DNA of 64,000 nucleotides from Carposina sasakii. Its lineage: Eukaryota; Arthropoda; Insecta; Lepidoptera; Carposinidae. The notes beneath the pieces are model-generated. The model searched no databases. It was not told the origin of the DNA and worked only from the letters and a program-made list of their open reading frames with translations. The stretch is taken from assembly GCA_014607495.2 (NCBI GenBank), contig CP053165.1, forward strand, positions 6,504,906 through 6,568,905, read 5' to 3'. The translations under genes and the position numbers were made by a program. Below, piece after piece: positions 22,401 to 33,700 of this stretch (positions within the stretch are counted from its first letter, which is position 1; each line of letters opens with the position of its first letter).

Positions 22401-25400
22401 TAGAGTTTCGTTATGCTATGTTGCTATGGATGCGTTTTATATCCACATTTTTGACATTCCTGTGCTGATGCGGCGGGGCTTCATTATAATACATCGGCTG
22501 CATCTCCTTCAGAGCATGTGTAGATAAGAGTCATTAAAAAACTCGGGCATATATTATATTAGCTAGCAACTTGTCACTAATCATTTACGTCTGTCCCCGT
22601 ATGCTAAACGTGGCTGTGGGATTTCGGAAACAAGCGTGTTGATATGTATATTATGTACTTTTATTCCAAAGTAAGTTATTGAGATAATGGAGCCAAATTA
22701 AGTCAATAATGGAAATGTTCCTTTTTCAGTTCACACAATGAACGGTTCAACATACGACTACCCAACTACAGGCCTGAAGTATGGGCAGTCGTTTCTCTGT
22801 GTATCTGTACAGACCTCCACACTGAACCAAATCGCCAACCAATTGAAGTACAACGAGCCACTGATAGTGTTCAGTAGGATACCTCCTGAGTTCGACTCTG
22901 AGTTACCCAGTTTGGTTGATGTGGTTAACAACAAGACTATCGATGCCTCGCCTTGGTAAGTACCTACTAAATACAGTGTCTTGGTGTAGTTTATAGAAAT
23001 ATATGAATTTGTACAGATCCTCTCTTATAATCTTCAAGGAATAAGTATACCTACATACATATAAACAATGTAAATAATTGTAATATGTCTACCTATAATT
23101 TTAGCTTTTTTACAAGCATTCGCAATTACATACTATCTATTTAGTAAAGCAAGCATGGCCATGATTGATGGTCAATACTCAATAGCATTTTGGCAATTTC
23201 CATAATAGTGATCACTCCAATGATATGGTTTACTCCGTGATTAGGCACGAATCTAATAGTAAACATAAGATGATGTAGAATTACAAAATGATTCACACAC
23301 ATCTATTTTAAATAATTTGTGTCACACTTACCTAAATGGGTGATGATTATTCGATATTTACAAAATATGAAATTAATATCAAACAATAACGAATATTGGC
23401 AAAACAATATTATTATTACATAACAATTGGTGTGAAATGTTACTGGATTTCTTATAAGTACATGACATTAATACTGCTACGACTAGGTAGATATTCATTT
23501 TTAACCGACTTCAAAAAAAGGAGGAGGTTCTCAATTCGTCTGTATGTATAATATATTTTTTTAATGTATGTTCACCGATATTTCCGTCAATTATAGACCG
23601 ATTTTTATGTTTTAGGTTCCGATTTCAATTCTCATTCAAAGATCTTTCAACTTTTATTTTCTTTTTGTTTTATCGTTTCTAGATTTGCTATAAAATTATA
23701 TCACTTAAAACTATAGAAAATCTGATTAGTAACTAAATTATATAGCTAGTTTTGAAAAGTAAAACGACAAGACATTTTGACTACCTGTGTATCACAAATA
23801 TCCATTAAATCGACTCAGTAGTTTGGCGGGAAATTATGAAATAGCGACAGACAGAGCAGATTTATTTCCCATTCATAATATTAGTAAGGATAAAGCATGA
23901 ATTCTCAACGTGAATCGACTATTTCTTCAAATTTATAATATTAGTAGATATGTAAAGATAAAGCAATAATTTCTCAACATAAATCTACAATTTCAGGTAC
24001 CACATAGAAAGTTTCGAGACACTAGTCGGCCGTAAGTTCCTGTCGTTCGCAAAAAGCGCCATGTTTAATGACGACCTGTACAGTGGACTGGTAGCTGAGG
24101 TGTTACAGTCTGACCTGCTTGTAGAGTCCTGGACTAATGGCCCGGGCACACTTGACTCGGAATGCACTAGGAATTTCCAGTAAGTTGACATAAGCCCGAC
24201 TTGTCATAAATGCATTCATTTGCCACTAAGCCTGACACACAAATTCGTATAACTAGATTTTATATCGATTAGCGTAGACCACATCTCTTTCTGTTTATTA
24301 ATGTGAAATATAAGACGGCATGTGTGCTGATTTGTGGTTTAAATAAATACTAGTTGCTCCAAATGGGGCTAAGTAGGCCTATTAAAAATCTATGTCAAAA
24401 TTACTGGAGAGATTTTAAATCAGGTTTGATTTAATTTTTAATCGAATTATCAACCTCTGGACTCGTTTCCAAAAACAGTTCATTATCAATGTTAGATATG
24501 TCAACCACTGGTGCGGTTACACTAACCTCCAGAACTTTCCCGATCTTTAATTGTTTCATTTAAAATCATAGAGCCACTGAAGGAATTAACAACATTTTTA
24601 AAACAACTTTCCAGAGTACGCAACATAGAGCGGCTAAAGTTCTCGATAGCTAAGATGTCGTTCACATCACACAACGACCACTCGAAATGGGCGGTGGCTG
24701 TCGCACATAAGATGCAGAACAGTCAGGACACTAAGGTTGCAGACTACTGGGTGTGTGTCGGCGATATTAATAGGGCGGTAAGTTAAAGATTATACTAGCG
24801 GTCGCCCGCGACTTTGTTCATCGGCGTCAACTTTATAATCTATGTGTTATTCTAATGTATAACCTGTATACCTGACAAGTTTCATCAGAATCCGTTTAGT
24901 TAGTTTTTGCGTGAAAAAGTAACAAACGGGATGGATGTGTGTCGTCCGCGCAAACTTTCGCATTTATAATATAAGAAGCAGTAGGATAAGTAGCAGTACT
25001 AGCTGTTGCCTGCGCACGAATAAAGAATGTCTATACATATACAGGTGTTTTTTGTGGCCACCTTTAACGAAGGGTACGTATTCTATACATGAAATAAAGT
25101 AAGTTTATGCCAAAAAAAATGCTGGGATTTTTTTTTTTTTTAATTTTTTTAAATTCCTTGATCGTGCGAAATTTATAGTGTCTAGTGTTTGTGTTAGTTT
25201 TTTTATAGACAGATATTAATTATTTTTCGTGAAATCCTGCTACGCGCGTCTATGTGCATTTATGCAGAAAAACGCAGTCTATTTACTCAACTTTGGACCC
25301 TAATATTTTGGAAAGCAGACACTTCCCAGGTATGCTTCCATGGAGAAAAATGATCGTGATGATGAGGAGATTCCGTAGTTTTCGGGAACGTTGACGACCA

Positions 25401-25678
25401 AAAATCACCCTGTACTTTACCGGGCGTACACCCAACTGTATGTGTGCAAAATTTCGAGAATATTGGTTGAGTAAATAAAACATACGCACTAGTATTTATT
25501 TTATAGTTCCGTGTAAATCTGCAGGACTAGTTATTGAACTCATGGGTTAAACTATTGTTTCTACATATTATTACAGTTACCTCAAGAGTCACGTGGCGGA
25601 GGCACAGTGTGTACATCCGGACCCATCCTGTGGGGAAACTTCGCGCATCTCATCGAATCTGTACAGACGTGTAACTAG
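19417..25678 (+). CDS. Deoxyribonuclease II (acid DNase), secreted/lysosomal; 8 exons
   Basis: Exons: 19417-19514, 19865-20039, 21576-21681, 22026-22241, 22730-22955, 23997-24179, 24615-24777, 25577-25678. Phases close to 1269 nt, 422 aa; the family is usually 350-420. DNase II cuts DNA at low pH in lysosomes, clearing DNA from dead cells, or acts as a secreted nuclease. Residues 1-20 form a signal peptide (LFVLSVILSG core). The family N-terminus CRNEKGEPVDWF.VYK follows at 23-37. Both halves of the active site are present: HTK at 171-173, followed by the LWLVHSVPRFPP block, and DHSKW at 356-360. The C-terminus has WVCVGDINRA and RGGGTVC..GPILW, both family hallmarks. An overlapping upstream ATG at 19410 in another frame may reduce translation. 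It lies in tandem with a second family member 5 kb downstream. Recognition is firm; it is predicted active. Confidence 0.95.
20345..20545 (+). repeat. MINE/Helitron-like repeat, diverged copy (DNase II intron 2)
   Basis: 'actaacggtcgcctacggct' head and 'ttttataatatgtagtga' tail. It belongs to the same group as the 12853 and 30134 copies but is more diverged. Confidence 0.5.
20573..20775 (+). repeat. Dispersed repeat ('gcggccaagtgcgagt' family)
   Basis: Starts 'aagcggccaagtgcgagtgg' and ends in an inverted pair of 'agggttccgt' and 'acggaaccct' around 20727-20760. A widespread arthropod-type interspersed repeat, non-coding. Confidence 0.55.
22528..22625 (+). repeat. Dispersed repeat family X, fragment (DNase II intron 4)
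   Basis: 'gctagcaacttgtcactaat' and 'ctaaacgtggctgtgg' match the 31.5-kb copy. Confidence 0.55.
23504..23890 (+). repeat. Dispersed repeat ('aaccgacttcaaaaa' family)
   Basis: Head 'taaccgacttcaaaaaaagg' then 'caattcgtctgtatgt'. A shorter copy with the same head lies at 49802-49945. Located in DNase II intron 5. Confidence 0.55.
24794..24988 (+). repeat. MINE/Helitron-like repeat (DNase II intron 7)
   Basis: 'actagcggtcgcccgcgact' head; 'cgcatttataatataagaag' tail. Confidence 0.6.
25042..25412 (+). mobile_element. CAGG-A MITE, full-length copy (371 bp)
   Basis: Runs from CAGGTGTTTTTTG to CCAAAAATCACCCTG, with TA on each side. The interior matches the other three copies. Non-coding; it sits in DNase II intron 7. 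Confidence 0.8.
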
Positions 25679-25866
25679 ACTCAACGATTATTAATACCGA
25701 ATTTGAGTGGAGGCGTGAGTGATTTGCACAGAGTTCTTTGTCCGGGACTACTCGTATGTGTGCTTCGCACCTTTGTTTGGATTATCATTGTAAGATTGGA
25801 TGATATTAGAAACAAACCATCCAATCCATTCGGGTGGGATTGAAATGTTCATAAGCAGTAGTGGAA

Positions 25867-25872
25867 AATAAA
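25867..25872 (+). terminator. DNase II polyadenylation signal
   Basis: AATAAA about 190 bp after the stop codon. Confidence 0.5.
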
Positions 25873-25879
25873 TATTGCC

Positions 25880-26824
25880 TATTTTCCTTAGCTTCAATTT
25901 TTATTAATTTAACTTTGTTGTACTATATAACATTCCATTACATTCGAATAAAAAATAAAATGTGTGCTAAATTACGGATCAAATACAATCCTGCCTAACT
26001 TATTTCGTGCAAGTGAGAGCTAAATTAATCGTTAATGCGAGAATGTAAGAATGTTTAGCTAGATGTAGTACAAACTTTAGGTGCCTTTTATAAGTCTGTA
26101 AGTTAGTAAATAATTAAATTATTATATATAGATAATACATAATCAGAATGATAACTTTGAATCAGATTATGGATTATTTCTCCTGTCCCGTGTGAAGAGT
26201 TAAATTTCTTTAGATAAGTCGACCATGTCACTGGTAACTTATTCAAGAAAAAACTAGGTAAATCTTAATCATATTAAGAGGAGGCAGACCTTATTTAGCA
26301 TCTTTTTGATGAAATATGCTGAAACGGGTGCATGTTTGTTTAATGTGAGACTATTACACTATATTCTTAGTACCCTTAACTATGTCATGTAAAGCCAAAA
26401 ACATGATTTAATGATTTTCGCTCGATAGTTTTGTTTTTTGAAATCGACATGTTTTTTAGTCATTTTTACTTTTATTTCGGCTATTACATGAGGTAGGCGT
26501 TTAAAATAAATTCGGATGTCAAGATAATAATGATAGTAAACTTTTGTAAAGCCAAAATTAAAAAACAATCATAATTGAACACACAATTAATAAAAATCTT
26601 TTTGAGACTTACGCTCTTTACTTCTGAGCTCAATCGGTTGTTTAGCGTGCAAGCGATATTCTACTCTAATGCTTACAGAAAAGCGTTAAATAGTAACTTC
26701 GTGCCCGCTGACGCTCAGTACCGCGCTGTGCGCCGACGACGTAGGGTCTATGTCGCTTTCGCCCACGGCAGTGGCATTTTTTATCATCTTGTGGTGTAGG
26801 TATTACTCGATTGAGTTCGGACTA
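25880..26824. other. Intergenic, AT-rich, ending in a GC-rich block
   Basis: Nothing recognised up to 26690. 26698-26775 is markedly GC-rich (CG-dense) and lies just ahead of the possible exon at 26825, so it could be its promoter. Confidence 0.35.
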
Positions 26825-28907
26825 ATGGGAAATAAAACTAAAAAATATGTTTCCAAAAGGAAGATGGCTCAACGTTGGAGAGAATTTTCTAAAAAGGGGA
26901 GAGAATCAAAGGTGTAAGTAGCTATAATCATAATTAGTAAGTATGTAAAGTTTAGTACTGAGAATGCATTTTATAATGGACAGCAGAAAAAACAAAATGT
27001 CGAAATTACGGGATAAAATATTTACCCGGGATAAAAAGTATAATGTGTTATTCTGATACGTACCTAAGCTAATATAAGGTCTTTCCGAAATTAGTGATTT
27101 GCCTTTGACACGAAACTAGGAAAGCAAAAAGAAACAACTTTCACTATGGGGCCAACTCCGATATAGTGAAAAAAATCAGCTGTTCCATACATTTCAGGAT
27201 TTTGCGTGATGAAGTAACAAACATACACACTCACACACATACAAACTTTCACCTTTATAAATTGGTAGAATTCCTTTGAACGATGGCGCTCGTTGCTTTG
27301 TTTATCTATGTAAAAGTCTACAAAAGAAATTAGTTCCGAAATCACACACACAGCATGAGAAGTATTCTATAAGCGCACTGCTTTACACATGAAGCACATA
27401 CACAAATTTTATATACATTTACGAGTATATGTAGGTACAATATCTTTCACCCCTAAGGAACTTACTTACTACTACAGGTGAGGCATAAATATTGGAATAG
27501 GTATGTGGATTAGGTATTTTTCAATACTAGTCGGTACCTAATACAACGTGATTAGGTCATCATCATCTTCCTGCCCTGTTCCCATTTATTTGGGGTCGGC
27601 ACAATATGTACTTTTCTTCCATTCATCCCTATTATCCGTCATCTCATGGCTCACTCCCAGTACACGCATATCCTCCCTCACACAGTCCATCCAACATTTC
27701 TTTGGTCTACTTTCTTTTCTTTATATCCATCCACACTCATGCACAAAGCTCTCTGTAAAATATGCCTTTCATCCCGTCGCTTTACATCATAGACTCATAA
27801 TATAGCTTTACATGCCCGTACCAAGACAGACGGTTACTTCGTAACTTGTCTGTGATCGGCGCAACTTTCAAACTTCCTCTTATATACACATTTCTTATTT
27901 TATCCATTCTTGTAACTCCACACATCCATCTCAACATTCTCATCTTGCTTACATGGAATTGATTTTTATCCTTCTTCTTTACGGCCCAGCATTCAGATAC
28001 AAGACGACATTAGGTATTAGGTATCGCATAAAATATCATCTTATTATGAGAAATCAACCGTAAGGCATAGACTATAAGTTTCAATTTTATTATTTAGCAA
28101 AAATACTACAATATCATTAGAATATGAAGGTAATTTTCACCAATTCTAACAAGTTTATAATAGCCCAGCGGTTACATCGGCGGAGTCGAAAACCAGATAT
28201 TCCTGGTTCGTATCCGGGTACAGACAAGACTTTTTTTTTCCTTTTTTTTTTTTTTACAAAATAAAAATCCTTTATTTAAACAAAATATTTGACACAAACT
28301 AAAAACAATTCAACTAAATATTAAAAATTTAACCTAATATAAAAAATGCATTTCGCTATTATCACGATATTTTCTATTTCCACAACTATTCTTTTTACGT
28401 AGGTATTTATTAGATAATGGATCATTCACCGAAAACCGATACTAAATATTCACCGAATAAAGATTCTACGTATTTATCTAATACGTAATGGATCACAGTA
28501 ATGGAACGGCCATATTGCATAAATATTAGTATGTATTAGGTCGAACAGGTACGATTTTTACCTAATCCGACCCCATCTTTACTTACTACGTAGCATCTTC
28601 GGCAGCAGTTCCTTATCTACAATATTTTGTTTATAGAATTCAAACCAATTGTGCTGAACAAAAAGTCCTGGAGTCGCCCGTCAAAGTTTATACCGTCAAA
28701 TAATACCACCTGTAATGTTTGAAGAAAAGTGAGTGAGAACCTACCTACCTGCTATAATTTTGTTGTTTTTGCTCACTTGTTTTCACTTTTGGCTACTAAA
28801 ACTTTTTTGATATTTTTAAACTCATTTCATATTTTAGCTCTCCGATTGACAGTTTGATGGTAACTGATGAGGTGGAGCATAGAACAGAAGGTATTTTACT
28901 GTATAAG
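26825..28907 (+). CDS. Possible 5' end of an unrecognised gene (two candidate exons)
   Basis: Candidate exon 1 is 26825-26913: an ATG followed by 29 codons rich in Lys/Arg (MGNKTKKYVSKRKMAQRW...) and a strong GTAAGT donor. Candidate exon 2 is 28838-28907, after a T-rich tract and AG; it joins in phase (reading VSPIDSLMVTDEVEHR...) and ends at AAG|GTAAAT in phase 0. Together they give 53 residues with a basic start that could be nuclear. No family is recognised and no convincing third exon or stop was found, so it may be a decayed or transposon-derived gene, or chance. The only further in-phase segment with a stop is near 30000. Confidence 0.3.
26978..27272 (+). repeat. MINE-like repeat, rearranged copy
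   Basis: Contains 'gcagaaaaaacaaaatgtcg', as at 12887, and 'gaagtaacaaacatacacac', then a (AC)n-like tract and an 'acctttataaattggtagaa' tail. Confidence 0.5.
27550..28020 (-). mobile_element. LINE 3' fragment with reverse-transcriptase C-terminus (antisense)
   Basis: On the minus strand this reads as the C-terminal tail of a LINE ORF2, with the pattern KMRMLRWMCG..R.DKIRN and then SWYGHV.R, an RTE-like signature. It ends in 'gaacagggcaggaagatgat' plus ATGATGA. A plus-strand relative of this 3' end is at 40904-41037. The frame is broken by stops. Confidence 0.65.
28160..28240 (+). repeat. tRNA-headed SINE
   Basis: 'tagcccagcggttacatcgg' (A box region) and 'tcctggttcgtatccgggta' (B box), followed by a T-rich tract. 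No complete tRNA fold. Confidence 0.5.
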
Positions 28908-29459
28908 GTAAATAGTACATATATATTTCTTGGGGAGTGTAGAGGATTAGTAAGAAAAATCATTTAATTTAATTGTATAATATTTAAACGCACATCAAAT
29001 AAAATGATTTTTTTTTGTCACAAATAATTGGAATTCATATAAAAATTACTGACTGCACAGCAAAATCCTCAAATGAGAATATTGCTTATCAAACTGCAAT
29101 TTATATTTGTGGCATACGCATACCGCTATTTATCTTTAAATAAAGTTTTTTTTATTTATGCATAGCTAATATTGCGAATGCACATTATACATACCTGTTA
29201 ACCCTTTATTTTAAAAAAACACCTACTATTTATATTTAACATACAGCAATTTACCTAAATGAAACGGCATTTTTTACATAATCATCTTAATATTAAAATT
29301 TGTTAAGTTACTACTTGTAACATTTTAACATATTGACTCACCTAAAAGCCTTTTTAAAAGCGATCTACATGAGTAAATTGGTCCCATTTCACATATGTAT
29401 CGGATACTATTTTTTGTGATATATAAAATAAATCTTTGATATCTACGAGTACCATTCAT

Positions 29460-29644
29460 CATTTACAGCCCTGAGAAGTCCACTGTTGGACATAGGCCTC
29501 CCCCAACAACCTCCACTCCGACCGGTCGGAAGCAGCCTGCATCCAACCGACGCCCGCAACCTTGACCAGGTCATCCGTCCACCTCGCGGGTGGCCTTCCC
29601 ACGCTGCGCTTGCCGATACGTGGTATCCACTCTAGTACCATTAA
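29460..29644 (-). mobile_element. RTE-type LINE 3' fragment (antisense)
   Basis: The minus strand encodes a LINE C-terminus (WIPRIGKRSVGRPPARWTDD... then WRLLGEAYVQQW), a common lepidopteran pattern. The same sequence type occurs at 46970-47170. A short remnant without a start. Confidence 0.7.
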
Positions 29645-30133
29645 TCCGTTTTATTCAAAACTTCCTAATACTTGTTGCATTGGATGAATTTCATACATAA
29701 ATATAACTATGATGCAGGTAACAGGTGTGGGACTAGGTCAATGTGTTGTGTAGTGTGTAAATAGAAAAAAAAAAATGTGTTCTATTGTATGAATGATTTT
29801 TTAACATACCTATATTACTTATTAATAAATTAATTATTTTAATTTAATTGTATTTTGCAAACAAAAATAAAATAAACATAACATTGAAATCAATTATAAT
29901 AACGACTCTATGGGTTTTTATGTTCTCTGCGTTTGACCTAGCGTTGACCCGCCTGCTCGAAAGCGCGCGAATTTCGAATTTTAACACTACGCAGATCTTA
30001 ACGCGTATCCTTGCATTGCGGGTGGCGGGGTATGTGGGCGGAGCAACCGTGGGACTTTTATTTGACTGCTGGCTCTTAATTCGGCGTTAGTGAAGTCGAT
30101 AAAAGTAAGTAAGTATTAATAATATTATTTCTT

Positions 30134-30350
30134 ACGAGTGGTCGCCCGCGACTCCGTCCGCGTGGACTGCAGTAAAAAGTCGAAATTATCCGGGATGAAA
30201 ACATTACCCCGGGATAAAAAGTATCCTATATGTTAAGTGGGAGCTGTGAGAATATATTCCTGAAAACTGCATCGAAATCGGTCCTGCCGTTTCTGAGATT
30301 AGCGTGCACAAACATCGATCTGTTACAATTTTATTATATGTATAGATTAT
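30134..30350 (+). repeat. MINE/Helitron-like repeat
   Basis: 'acgagtggtcgcccgcgact' head, 'ccgcgtggactgcagtaaaa', and an 'attttattatatgtatagat' tail. Confidence 0.6.
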
Positions 30351-30788
30351 TTCCTTAAATACGTACATTACCATTTAATAGTTAGGTACAATACAATATA
30401 TTGTGTAAATTATTCTAAGTTATAAAATAAGTTGCAATGTACTTTAGTTGTTAGTTATTTTATATTTTCAATAAATTATACCTAGATATTTATTTTGTTT
30501 GATTTTACAAACTTTTATCTAAAGTGGATATTGTATTATATTACTGTGGTATATTTCCGAATAATTATTTTAAAAAAATATATAAACGATAATTATATGT
30601 GAATCTTATTTTGAACTTAAAACATTTTACACAACTTTTAATTTTAACGTTCAATCAGTTGAATTACAAATATTAAATAATGAAAAAGTCTAGTCGAATA
30701 CAACCAAACATATTTTACGATAATAAATTCCACACAATTATTATTAAATTCAGTCAATCGTGTAACTTAGTTCTATAAATCTGCATAC

Positions 30789-33700
30789 ATGTCTAGAACA
30801 AAATTTTTGTACTGTGTTTTAATATTAAACTCAATTCGAATCAGTTATGCAGTGCGCAATTTGTCTGGATGGAGTTATATTAATATACACTGTAGGGATA
30901 ATGATAATAAGCCTGTTGATTGGTAATTACTACATTTATTTTATTGTGTAGCGGTTGTTACATTAGTTTATATACCTATATATTAGTATTACAGCAGTAG
31001 TACAAATATTTTTACTTTGGAACCACTAGTTAAATAAAAAAGTCATACTTAGTGGCCTAATTCTTGAGGGACTACTCCTATGGTATAATTTCCCTTTGAA
31101 GGCACTCATGTTACATATGGAAGTATGTACTCTATTTTCTTATCCAAGTTCTACATATTTTGTTCTGGTTCCTGTCACCAACCCGCCTGCCCAGCGTGGT
31201 GACTATAGGCAAAACCCCCTATGGTATTGCCTTATGGCGTGCCCTGGGAGAGGCCTACGTCCAGCAGTGGACTGCAATAGGCTGGAGAAAAAGAAGATTT
31301 TGTTCTGCCGTGGGGGATTCACTAGAATAATACGAATGTTATTGTTACATGTGATTACCTGTAATTGGCTTCTTTGTTGCTATAGAATATATTATATTGT
31401 TTTATAAGCTGTTGGTTGTCCACAGAGCTGTAATAAATAAATCAGCTGCAATTTCTTCCATGCATATCGTAAGAGTCGACTAAGGAACTCGGGCATTCTC
31501 TCAGGCGATAAGCTAGCAACTTGTCACAGATCTTTAACATATGTACCGGCTATTCTAAACGTGGCTGTGGGTTCTCCATTATGATCTTGCAGTTCTGGCT
31601 ACCCCATTTCTGGAACACAGCAGTGTCTATACTATGTATGTATACAGGGTATAACAGAAAGGGTATGTTAAGCGAAAAGCTATGAAAATAATCCACTATA
31701 GAGAACCTATTTCCAAAATTTTACACTCGAAATCACATGTTTATTTTTCAAGATTGTATGAACATTCCTGAGTTGTTTAGGAATTCTTCATACTATTTGG
31801 AAAAATAAACATGTGATTTCGAGTCTGAAATTTTGTGGGTAGGTTCCTTTTAGTGGGCTATTTACGTAGCTTCTCGCTTAATATACCCCTTTTGTTACAC
31901 CTGTGTCCTATGTACTATAAGTCTAGCAAAATTTTCTCCTTTGTAGGTGGTACCTATACAAGCCACCTCCTGAAGAGTTGACCACATATTTCGGAGCTGG
32001 TAGGAATTTCTCCTACATATCGTCTGATAGTACAATGTTCGAGTGGGAGGAGTCCGACGGGCTGATATCGGCCAATTCTATGCTTTCTAATACCATATCA
32101 CCTATTTTCAGGGTAAAGATTTTTATTTTATAAAAGTTGAGTAGGTGCCCCACCTGCATACTATTGAAATACCTCGTGTTTTAATTAAAGACTGGTATTC
32201 GTCAATGTTAGCCATCAAAAACACGCGCAATCTAGTTAGTGTTCTTAGGGATGTGCCCCCACCAATCTGAAGCGGCTAGTGCTGTTCCCAGTCGATTGTA
32301 GGTATTTCTTTAACAATACATAAAGCCCCCTTACAAACCTATGGCCAAAGGGTAGGTAGCAACTATATACATTTAAATTTTGTATTTTAAATTATTCCAT
32401 TCAAATAAACTCATACGCCTGGCTCGTCTATTCACCAGTGATGTATTTTCGCTTTCAAAATATCCGTCGTCGCGTCGTCGTCACACTTAAACCTAAACAG
32501 AAGATTCTAGTCTTACCTGTCCCTTTCTGTCGCAGATCGCAGCCATTTATATTATCTAAGATCCTAAGAAATCTTATGCCATTCTGACTATTTATTTATA
32601 TTGATTATTTTTAAATTTAATGTAAAGAATGCATGTAATGTTTATAATTTAAAACAGAAAACTAATTTGTATGCCCACTGGGCTGGACATAGAGATCCCA
32701 ATTTAATGTAATATGTTAGACCTATTGTAAACACCTTCTTCTTTCTTCTTCTTTGGCCTCGCTTCTTCCCGTTACGCGGGGTCGGATTTCTTAATCACCT
32801 ATTGTAAACACCTGTGATAAATAAATTTGAATAAGAATGGAGAGGGACAGACCTGTCTAATTTTAGTGAGGGTCAGAATCGATAATATCTGTTTTAAACT
32901 TTTCAGCCTACATATAGGGATTATTTAGCAATGGCGACGTTTGACACTCGGCATGGACATGACGTGCTAAAAGCCAGCACAGACGCTCATGGAATAATGC
33001 TAGCTGACCAGCTCGGAGGATTCTGGATCGGACACAATATTCCAGGGTTTCCTGATATCTCACGTATATTACTTTACTGATTATTTATTGAATTGTATCA
33101 GGCGTCACTATTCGGAAGTTCAAATCTCTATTGAGGGATCGCCCGCCACCGGGCCCTATACCCTCCGCTGACCCTCGGATCTGCCTACTCATGATCACGA
33201 ACACAAGACACTACAGTCGCGACGAGAAGCCAGATTGAGTTAGTTGGTTCGGTAGATAGAACTAACATGGAAAACTAATCCTGATGATGCCACGGGTGTT
33301 GGCGAAACATATGTCGATTAAAATTTTAATTGGTTTTCGGATTAGCAGCTATGTATTTATGGTTGCATGCTAGGTGCTTGGATCTGGCTTCTCGTTGCGA
33401 CTGTAGTGTCTTGTGTTCGTGATCATGAGTAGGCAGATCCGAGGGTCAGCGCAGGGTATAGGGCCCGGTGGCGGGCGATCCCTCAATAGAGTTACTGATT
33501 ATTGTCCTTAGATGCTTAATATATCTGTGTTAAACGTGACGGTAGGACTGGTTAGTGGCTATCCCATGTTGAAAACAAACCCGAGTGTTTTATACCTGGA
33601 TATGTAATGTACCTACCTACTGTCTGATGGTTTTCTTCTGTAGGTACATGGAAATCAATTCTTTTAGCTACCCTTATTGTATTAGACTCGATAATGAGTA

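Noticed and set aside
29848..30090. 80-codon frame with hydrophobic stretches, in phase with the 28838-28907 exon candidate
   Set aside because: No family likeness; it could be joined only by choosing an acceptor ad hoc, and it sits in a GC-rich patch beside a MINE repeat.
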